IMG/VR virus record: IMGVR_UViG_3300033981_000926
Coordinates: 1-20,920 of that record
Strand: one strand, 5' to 3'
Length of the DNA: 20,920 nucleotides
Origin: a virus
The position numbers were made by a program, and so were the translations under genes. Shown one piece after another: positions 14,889 to 20,920 of the stretch (the stretch's first letter is position 1; each line of letters starts with the position of its first letter). The notes beneath the pieces were generated by a model, which searched no databases, was not told the DNA's origin, and saw nothing but the letters and a program-made list of their open reading frames with translations.

Positions 14889-16711
14889 CCGCCAAAGCCA
14901 AACCAGCGCAGCGCATCAGCTACGACAACTTTGCGCTGCCGCCCGGTTACGAGCCGTGGCACCTGTGCCTTACCAAGTTCGGACTCGGCAAAGGCGAGGA
15001 AAAGCTGAAATGGTTCAAACGCCTAGTCACTGAGCTGTGGCCGGAACCGCTTTTCATGTGGGACCGTTGGAGCGACCTGTTCTTTGGCGCGCTGTGCGGG
15101 GCGAAGGAAACCGTGGAACGCACCATCGGCACGACGTTTGAAGCGGATTATGCGTGGTGGGAGCAACTGACAAGCACCGGGGCTGCGGGAACGGGCAAAA
15201 GCTCAAGGGCCGCGCTGTGGATTCTCTGCAACTGGCTGTGCGCCCGCGAGCACACAACCTGCATGTTGACCTCAACCAGCGTCACCGCGCTCAAGCAGCG
15301 TATCTGGAGCGAACTGGTGGATTGGATACAGAAGTGCAAGCAGCCGTTGTCCGACCCGACGATTGGCTGGCTGCAAATCGTGCCGTCCGACACCATCATC
15401 CGGTGGAGCGGTGAGGACACGAAAAGCGCCATCTTCGGGCGTGCCGTCGATCAGGGCGGTTCCGTGGATAACGCCGTGGGCCGCATCAAGGGTATTCACA
15501 ACCGGCGCGTGTTTGTCGTCACGGATGAAATGACGGCCATGCCCGAGGCGATTGCCAAGGCGTGCCGCAACCTGGACTCAGGCACGATGGAATTTCAGTT
15601 CATCGGGCTGGGGAACGCCACCGATTACTCGGACCAGCACGGCATCTACTGCGAGCCGGTGAACGGCTGGAATAGCGTCACGGTGAATGACGAGTTCTGG
15701 CTGACCAAACTCGGCGGCTGTTGCGTGCATCTGGACGGGCACAAGTCGCCGTCGCTGGATGATCCGGCCAAGTTCCATTTCTACATCGGGCGCAAGAAGC
15801 TGGAAAAGGATGCGCGATTCTTTGGCGGCGAGAACACGCCGGATTACTGGCGTGAGTGCCGTGGCTTTTGGGCACCGTCCGGCCTGTCCACAACGGTCAT
15901 GGATGCGTTCCTGCTTTCGCAGTTCAACACCGCTGACAAAGCTGTGTGGAAAGCGCGATGGGAGATGGGCGCTGGCTTCGACGTGGCATTTGAAGGCGGG
16001 GACCGGCGCGTGCTCTACCCGTTCAAGTTTGGAGAGTTCGCCAGCGGCGTGACGGGCATCGAGTTTCAAGCGCCGGTCATCGTGAACATCGACATGACTC
16101 AGGACAAACGCTTCATCCACTACGGCATTGCCGCTGCCGTGGAGGAAACGTGCCGGAACTACAAGATCAACGGCCAGTCGCATCCCATCCCGCCGCGCAA
16201 CCTGGCGTGCGACGTGACCGGCGAAGGCGCGGGACCGTTTGGCATCATGTCGGGAAGCTGGTCGCGCGACATCATCCCTGTGGAGTTCGGTGGCGCGGCG
16301 GAAAAGACGGCAGTATCCACGGACAGGCCGACGACTTGGCACGAGCTTTACGGGAACAAGGTGACGGAAATCTGGTATTCGATGCGCCGATTTATCGAGG
16401 GCGGACAGGTGCGCGGGCTTACCGACGCCGACACAATCCGCGAGCTGACTTCCCGCGACTACATCCGCAAGGGCAACAAGACGCACGTGCTGCCAAAAAG
16501 CGAAATGAAGAAGCTCAAGGCGCGCAGTCCCGATTTGGCGGATGCGGCCTGCATCGCCGCCTTCGTGCTTCGCAAGAAAGGCATCATGCCGGCGGGCGTG
16601 GCGGACAATGTGGTGGTGGATGCGACCGCATGGAACACGGCGGCGGAGAAGATGAATATGGAAGGGGATGAATCGGATTACGAAGATTCGACCGCAGCTT
16701 TTGCGATATGA
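14885..16711 (+). CDS. terL: Terminase large subunit (TerL)
   Basis: 608 residues, the DNA-packaging motor ATPase and headful/cos nuclease. STGAAGTGKSSRAAL (97-111) is the Walker A loop, and RRVFVVTDEMTA (207-218) is Walker B with the catalytic Glu at 215. SSTSVTALKQRIWSEL-type sequence after 128 (TSTSVTALKQRIWSEL) follows as in other TerLs. The RNase-H-like nuclease has its expected acidic residues: GAGFDVAFEGGD (D366), NLACDVTGEGAG (D443) and SPDLADA (D550/D553). The length is slightly above average. ATG 14885 overlaps the giant gene's stop (ATGA), and its own stop overlaps the next ATG in the same way, so translation is coupled. No separate small terminase subunit was recognised in the window. 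Confidence 0.93.
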   Translation: MTAKAKPAQRISYDNFALPPGYEPWHLCLTKFGLGKGEEKLKWFKRLVTELWPEPLFMWDRWSDLFFGALCGAKETVERTIGTTFEADYAWWEQLTSTGAAGTGKSSRAALWILCNWLCAREHTTCMLTSTSVTALKQRIWSELVDWIQKCKQPLSDPTIGWLQIVPSDTIIRWSGEDTKSAIFGRAVDQGGSVDNAVGRIKGIHNRRVFVVTDEMTAMPEAIAKACRNLDSGTMEFQFIGLGNATDYSDQHGIYCEPVNGWNSVTVNDEFWLTKLGGCCVHLDGHKSPSLDDPAKFHFYIGRKKLEKDARFFGGENTPDYWRECRGFWAPSGLSTTVMDAFLLSQFNTADKAVWKARWEMGAGFDVAFEGGDRRVLYPFKFGEFASGVTGIEFQAPVIVNIDMTQDKRFIHYGIAAAVEETCRNYKINGQSHPIPPRNLACDVTGEGAGPFGIMSGSWSRDIIPVEFGGAAEKTAVSTDRPTTWHELYGNKVTEIWYSMRRFIEGGQVRGLTDADTIRELTSRDYIRKGNKTHVLPKSEMKKLKARSPDLADAACIAAFVLRKKGIMPAGVADNVVVDATAWNTAAEKMNMEGDESDYEDSTAAFAI

Positions 16712-17343
16712 ACGAGATGACACTGACAAATAGAACAATGGTTCCGCCCGGTGGATACCCATTCAAGCACCCGATCACCGGCCACAATTTCAACAGCGGC
16801 ACATACAATTTACTGCTTTGGCAGGTTCGCGACTACTGCACTGCCAACGGATTTCCGCCCGTTGCCGAGGCGGAAATCGAGCAATATATCTGCGAGCAGC
16901 TTGGTCCGCAGACCGCACGCCGTTTCTGTTCCGGTGACGGAATCTCGGTCAGCGGCGTGGATTTGCAGTGGAGCGATATTTGGGCAGGAACGAAGGTGCT
17001 GGCGTCATTCATCATCGGGGGTCGCAAAACTGTGGACAGAGAGGAAGCTGAACGTCGGGCGCAAATCTGTTTCCTATGCAGCCGCAACGCCCAATACTCT
17101 AAACCGTGCGGCGGAGACTGCCCTGAACTGGCTGACACTGTTGCGGCGATTGTCGGAGGAGAAGGAACCACGCGAGATTTGGACCTGCACGCCTGTTCCG
17201 TGTGCAAATGCAGCAATAAAGCCCAGGTTTGGGTGCCGATTGAGCACCTAAAACGCGGTGTGACGCCGGAAATGATGCCACTTTTCCCGCCAAAATGCTG
17301 GAAACGGCAGGGAATTGAGGAGATGGACGCGGAAATTGTTTGA
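16708..17343 (+). CDS. Cys-rich metal-binding protein between TerL and portal
   Basis: 211 residues, coupled to TerL by an ATGA overlap. Residues 30-110 are helical and mixed. The C-terminal half holds a dense Cys set: CFLC (121-124), PCGGDC (133-138), ACSVCKC (162-168) and KCW (196-198), eight Cys in about 77 residues. Spacing fits one or two structural zinc sites; an iron-sulfur cluster cannot be excluded. Position between terminase and portal suggests a packaging or head-assembly role, but that is inference from location only, and no named family is recognised. The end of the gene holds a possible early start (17315) for the portal frame. Confidence 0.7.
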   Translation: MNEMTLTNRTMVPPGGYPFKHPITGHNFNSGTYNLLLWQVRDYCTANGFPPVAEAEIEQYICEQLGPQTARRFCSGDGISVSGVDLQWSDIWAGTKVLASFIIGGRKTVDREEAERRAQICFLCSRNAQYSKPCGGDCPELADTVAAIVGGEGTTRDLDLHACSVCKCSNKAQVWVPIEHLKRGVTPEMMPLFPPKCWKRQGIEEMDAEIV

Positions 17344-17346
17344 CTA

Positions 17347-17365
17347 TTTACGCAAACAACGTAAA
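17347..17365. repeat. TTTACG...CGTAAA dyad before the portal gene
   Basis: TTTACG (17347-17352) and CGTAAA (17360-17365) are perfect inverted copies around CAAACAA. The dyad fills the 34-bp gap between the Cys-rich gene and portal ATG 17378, the only real gap in this part of the operon. It may be an RNA hairpin or a regulator site. Confidence 0.5.
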
Positions 17366-17377
17366 AACTCCGCACAG

Positions 17378-19702
17378 ATGACAAACCAAGCTCCTCCAGA
17401 CGGGAAACTTGCTGACTTAACCAAGTCAGGGGAGCCGATTAAATCGCGCGTCTCAGACCCGAAGCACGCGCTGAAAATCTGTCAGCGATTCGTTAATGAC
17501 GACCGGCTAAGGGCTGCTCGTCGCGCCAAAGTGCAGGGCGCATTTGACGGCAACGCCCCAAAGGCACAGGGCGATCTTATCAGGGCCGGACGCGGAAACG
17601 ATTCCAACCTGAACTTCAAGCGGCATCGCGGAAACATTATGAACGCTTGGACGCCGTTCTTCGATATGGTGTGCGAGGTTCCGCTCTGCATTGACGGCGA
17701 TCTGGACTACGGCGACGCGGCTCAGGACGCGGAATTGATGCGCGGGTTTGCCGAGTATTTTCACAGCATGGTTTTCAACTGGCGCGGGTTTGACGACATG
17801 AGTCAGCTTTGCGACCTGCAAATGCTTCTACACGGTCCCGGCGTGCTGGCGTGGGAGGATTCGCTGGATTGGCGTCCGAAGGCGATTCTGGCGGGGAACA
17901 TATACTTTCCAGACGGCACCGAGCTTTCCCTGGACAACTGCGAAATGGCGATGGTCTTTACGCCCATGAGCGCCGGCCAACTCTGGCGCAAGATTGAGAA
18001 CGAAAAGGCCGCGAAGGCTGCGGGCTGGAATGTCGAGGCGGTGAAGAATGTCATCATGGACAGCGCCACCAACGGCAGCGAAGCCTACGGATGGAATCGC
18101 GAGTGGCAGCGGTGGAATCAGGCGTTTAAGAACGGCGACATCTACGTGACGCAAACGCAGACGAAACGCATCCAGCTTTCCACGTTGTTTGTCGAGGAAA
18201 TGGACGGAACGATTTCGCAGAAGATCGTCCCTGCAAAAGAGGGGCAGGCAAATTTCGATTTCATCTTCGACAGCCAAAGCCGGTATGAGGGCTGGGACCA
18301 GTGCATCTGTCTGTTCCCCTACGACATTGGGGCCGATGGAACGTATCATTCCATCAAGGGGTTAGGCACTGACATCTACCCGTTCTGCGCGTTGCTGAAT
18401 CAGATTGACAACAGCATTGCTGACCTTGTGGTAACAGGCATCAAGCCGATGTGGCAACCGACCACGAACGCCAAGCTGGAAGACTTCAAGATGGTAAAAT
18501 GGGGTGGCGGCAACTTCATCCCGAACGGAATCAACCCGCTCCAGTTGAACATGAGTCAGGGGATCAATCCGGCGCTGGAAGTGTCCGCTGCTTTCACTCA
18601 AACGCTAATTCAGAACACCGCAGCATCCAATCAGCAGGATTTGGCTGCGCCGACCGTGGAGGAAACAGCCAAGGGAGCGATGATTCGTGCCGCCGAACGA
18701 GCGAAGGTTTCCAAGGGACTGCACAACCGATACATGCGGTGCAAGGACCGGCAGTATTCGGAGATGTGGCGTCGGGCGACAAACCCTGATTTGAAGCCTT
18801 GGCATCCTGGCGCAAAAGAGGCGCTAAAGTTTCAGGAACGGTGCTACAAACTTTGCGACAAGCTGGGAGTGGAGCACAAGGCGTTGCAGGCAGTGACAGG
18901 CATCCGAGCCAATCGTTCGCTGGGGCTTGGCAGCGCGGCCATGCGAATTGAAATCGTCAATCAGTTGATGGCGAACATAGACCGCTTCGATGAGGTGGGG
19001 CAGAACGAAATCAAACGCCAGTTCGTTTCGGTGATGACGAGCTTCCACAGCGTTGACGCCATTGTTCCAAGTCTCACAACCGGACGGGACGCCACCAACG
19101 ATGCGGCACTTGCGGCGCAGGAAGACAATGGCTTCTCGATGCTTGGCGAAGAGGCGGAGGCGATGGTTGTGCCGGGACAAAATCACGTCATTCATCTGGA
19201 GGTTCACATTCCGTCCATGCAGAAAGATATGGCAATGTGCCAGGCCGGAGAGCAGGCACCGGAAGAGTGCGACAAACGATTGGAGGCGAAAGGCAAACAC
19301 GCAGGCGAGCATCTTGCCAAGCTCGCTGGAAATCCTACGCGCAAACGCGAATACAAGCAGTTCAAGATGGCGTTGGATGAGCTGGCCGCGTTCAAGGATC
19401 AACTTGAAGCCATGCTGGAACAGCAGGCAGAAGACGCGCCTCCGCCGCCTGACCAGCCGACGCCTGAGATGGCGAAGGTGCAGGGCAATTTGGCGATCAA
19501 AGCCGAGAAAGAACAAGCCACGATGCAACTGCGCGAGCAGAAGCAAGCGTTCGATCAGCAGATGAAGTTGCAACAGGCCGCGTTCGACAAGGCGCTGGCC
19601 GATGCCAAAGCGGCGGCGGACATCAACCGTTCCACGGCAGAGAGTCGCGCCTATACAGCGATGGACATGGAAAAGGCAGCAACCGAAAAAACCGATGAGT
19701 AA
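17378..19702 (+). CDS. Portal protein
   Basis: 774 residues from ATG 17378. The frame is open to ATG 17315, inside the previous gene, which would add a basic 21-residue N-terminus; neither start has a clear ribosome site, though GAGGAG lies right before 17315. The protein has the size and plan of a portal of podovirus type: an N-terminal helical part with NFKRHRGNIMNAWTPFFDM (80-98), a mid wing/stem region (QSRYEGWDQCICLFPYDIG; GLGTDIYPFCALLNQIDNSI), the helix with AAPTVEETAKGAMIRAAERA, then a Pro-rich hinge (PPPPDQPTPE, about 688-697) and a long coiled coil (about 700-765) like the C-terminal barrel helices of P22-type portals. Location after TerL and before the scaffold-like gene is the usual order. 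Confidence 0.85.
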   Translation: MTNQAPPDGKLADLTKSGEPIKSRVSDPKHALKICQRFVNDDRLRAARRAKVQGAFDGNAPKAQGDLIRAGRGNDSNLNFKRHRGNIMNAWTPFFDMVCEVPLCIDGDLDYGDAAQDAELMRGFAEYFHSMVFNWRGFDDMSQLCDLQMLLHGPGVLAWEDSLDWRPKAILAGNIYFPDGTELSLDNCEMAMVFTPMSAGQLWRKIENEKAAKAAGWNVEAVKNVIMDSATNGSEAYGWNREWQRWNQAFKNGDIYVTQTQTKRIQLSTLFVEEMDGTISQKIVPAKEGQANFDFIFDSQSRYEGWDQCICLFPYDIGADGTYHSIKGLGTDIYPFCALLNQIDNSIADLVVTGIKPMWQPTTNAKLEDFKMVKWGGGNFIPNGINPLQLNMSQGINPALEVSAAFTQTLIQNTAASNQQDLAAPTVEETAKGAMIRAAERAKVSKGLHNRYMRCKDRQYSEMWRRATNPDLKPWHPGAKEALKFQERCYKLCDKLGVEHKALQAVTGIRANRSLGLGSAAMRIEIVNQLMANIDRFDEVGQNEIKRQFVSVMTSFHSVDAIVPSLTTGRDATNDAALAAQEDNGFSMLGEEAEAMVVPGQNHVIHLEVHIPSMQKDMAMCQAGEQAPEECDKRLEAKGKHAGEHLAKLAGNPTRKREYKQFKMALDELAAFKDQLEAMLEQQAEDAPPPPDQPTPEMAKVQGNLAIKAEKEQATMQLREQKQAFDQQMKLQQAAFDKALADAKAAADINRSTAESRAYTAMDMEKAATEKTDE

Positions 19703-19978
19703 ATGACTAAGGCGGATTTCATTAAGGAGTGGGGCGCGGACTGGCGCAAACTGGCCGGCAAACCAATCTTCGCGGCGTTGCTATCAGCGATAGATGATGA
19801 AAGCCCTTCGCGAATCATTGCCGCGCGAAGTGATGCGGACGTTCTGCACGGTGGACCCGTGCTGGCCGCTGAGATTCGCGGACATGAACGGCTGCGCGCC
19901 TTCCTTGTTTCACTATCCACCGAGCAGGACAAACATTTTGAGCCGGACGACAAATTCGGAGAACCTGAAAAAATATGA
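19703..19978 (+). CDS. Small hypothetical protein between portal and scaffold
   Basis: 91 residues; the ATG follows the portal stop without a gap and its stop overlaps the next ATG (ATGA), so it is translated as part of the operon. The sequence is helical and acidic at the end (DFIKEWGADWRKLAGKPIFA; ERLRAFLVSLSTEQDKHFE). No motif is recognised. Small genes in this position are common in phage head operons and may be head-assembly accessories, but nothing specific shows it here. Confidence 0.65.
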   Translation: MTKADFIKEWGADWRKLAGKPIFAALLSAIDDESPSRIIAARSDADVLHGGPVLAAEIRGHERLRAFLVSLSTEQDKHFEPDDKFGEPEKI

Positions 19979-20920
19979 GCACTACCATTGCGGAAGCCCC
20001 GCCAGCCGAAAACAAGCCAAGCCCGTTTCATGCGGCGCTGGAAAATGCGTTCAAGGGAGACGACGCGCCACCTGTCGAAACCAAACCGGAAGCAGTCGCC
20101 AAGCCTGCCGAGGCTGCTAAGGAAAGCTCTAAGTCGGTTCCTGACACACTGTTCAAGAAACCCGACGCCGAGGCCAAGCCTGCGGACGAGCCGCCGGCAC
20201 CAAAGGCCGCTGCGGATGAGATTGCCGAGCCGCCAAAGCTGGACGCCAAGGGCAAGGCAGGGTGGGAGGCGTTGAAGAAAACGGCACGAGAAGAGGCGAC
20301 CAAGCGGGCGGAACTTGAGAAGCAAATAGAGGAGTGGAAATCCAAAGGCCGCGATCCAGAGACTCTGGAAAAGGCGTTGTCGGAGCGCGACAAGAAGCTG
20401 TCTGAATACGAGGCGAAGGTGGCGCGGGTTGACCTGGAATCGAGCGAAAGTTTCCAGCGCGAAATCGTGGAACCGCGCAACCGCGAGATGCAACGCGCCA
20501 AAGCATTTGCCGAGGAAATCGACGCTAACCCGGAGGAACTGACTGCGGCACTGTCACTGACCGGAAAGGCGCGCGCCAACGCGCTTCGCGATCTGGCGCT
20601 TGACCTAGACCCGGTGCAGAGCGGTCGGCTGGGGCGCATCATTGAGAAGATGGACGAGTTGCATGAGCGCGCCGAGTCGGAGCGGGCCAATGCCAAGACG
20701 TATCTGGAACAGCGCACGGAACGCGAGCGTTTGGACAAGCTGGCCGAGCATGGCGAGTTCGTAAAAACCAAGTTCCTGCAATTCGAGGACACCACCAAGC
20801 GGCTCAAGGCGCGGCTGGAAATCCTAAACCAAGTGGACGGTCACGAAGATTGGAACACCAAGTCAAAGGCCGTTGTGGAAAGCGCCCGCGCTTACATTCA
20901 GGAAAATCCCTACGCCGATG
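19975..20920 (+). CDS. Scaffold-like protein, truncated at right edge
   Basis: The first 315 residues are in the window and the frame is open at the last base, so the gene continues to the right. ATG 19975 overlaps the preceding stop; GGAG at 19958-19961 is 13 bases upstream, rather far. The N-terminal 95 residues are disordered Ala/Pro/Lys/Glu. From about 100 onward the protein is almost wholly charged helix (EEATKRAELEKQIEEWKSKG; SESFQREIVEPRNREMQRAK) with no Cys. High charge, coiled coil and position after the portal are typical of head scaffolding proteins; the major capsid gene would be expected next. A tail or internal protein is the alternative. Confidence 0.65.
   Translation, partial: MSTTIAEAPPAENKPSPFHAALENAFKGDDAPPVETKPEAVAKPAEAAKESSKSVPDTLFKKPDAEAKPADEPPAPKAAADEIAEPPKLDAKGKAGWEALKKTAREEATKRAELEKQIEEWKSKGRDPETLEKALSERDKKLSEYEAKVARVDLESSESFQREIVEPRNREMQRAKAFAEEIDANPEELTAALSLTGKARANALRDLALDLDPVQSGRLGRIIEKMDELHERAESERANAKTYLEQRTERERLDKLAEHGEFVKTKFLQFEDTTKRLKARLEILNQVDGHEDWNTKSKAVVESARAYIQENPYAD

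Noticed and set aside
15578-16762. 394-aa minus-strand open frame
   Set aside because: It is antisense to TerL, whose motifs are unmistakable. The frame is a by-product of GC-rich codon use.
18824-19573. 249-aa minus-strand open frame
   Set aside because: It is antisense to the coiled-coil end of the portal; its Leu/Arg-rich composition reflects complementing Gln/Ala/Lys codons.
20028-20807. 259-aa Ser/Arg-rich minus-strand frame
   Set aside because: It is antisense to the scaffold-like gene, which is open over the whole stretch and fits the operon.
1-20920. CRISPR arrays, tRNA genes, integrase or attachment sites
   Set aside because: No regularly spaced repeats, no cloverleaf-like sequences and no recombinase motifs were noticed by eye; a dedicated scan could still find a divergent tRNA.

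Overview
The window is a piece of a tailed-phage genome (virion-derived or prophage; no host gene is visible). The hallmark genes are a large terminase with Walker A/B and nuclease motifs, a 774-aa portal with a coiled-coil tail, the start of a scaffold-like gene at the right edge, a probable head-tail adaptor, and one 2009-aa protein of the 'large polyvalent' internal virion type. No tail tube, sheath or tape-measure gene is seen. Together with the giant internal protein this suggests, without proving, a short-tailed (podovirus-like) virion. The host cannot be read from the sequence. The DNA is GC-rich, and the replication-type gene at 794 resembles proteins I associate with environmental phages and prophages; a Verrucomicrobiota-like host would be only a weak guess.

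Layout. (1) 1-793: a low-complexity reading frame open at the left edge, then about 400 bp of non-coding DNA rich in inverted repeats. (2) 759-3266: a plus-strand run of small overlapping genes headed by a winged-helix replication/regulatory-type protein, with several tiny Cys-containing proteins. It is interrupted by a two-gene minus-strand cassette (1870-2477). (3) 3263-5864: a minus-strand operon of a probable structural protein, a protein ending in a Thr-rich collagen-like Gly-X-Thr tract, and a family 2 glycosyltransferase. (4) 5865-6617: a divergent control region with strong hairpins and an A-rich HNH endonuclease gene that looks foreign. (5) 6618-20920: the morphogenesis operon on the plus strand, nearly all genes overlapping by 1-4 bases: adaptor-like, Pro-rich, coiled-coil, giant internal protein, TerL, Cys-rich protein, portal, small protein, scaffold-like. 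The major capsid gene would be expected just beyond the right edge.

How it fits together. The right half packages DNA (TerL, portal), builds the head (scaffold) and supplies ejected or connector proteins. The minus-strand operon probably supplies an appendage whose Thr-rich collagen stalk may be glycosylated by the adjacent glycosyltransferase. The left block is likely early or accessory. The most interesting non-coding signals are five TGTTGAAA-type octamers and nested dyads around the 794 start, which may be leaderless, and a 50-nt two-stem hairpin that stops 10 nt before the HNH start codon. TTTAC...GTAAA dyads also recur at three gene starts, and both strand-switch junctions have interlocked stop codons.
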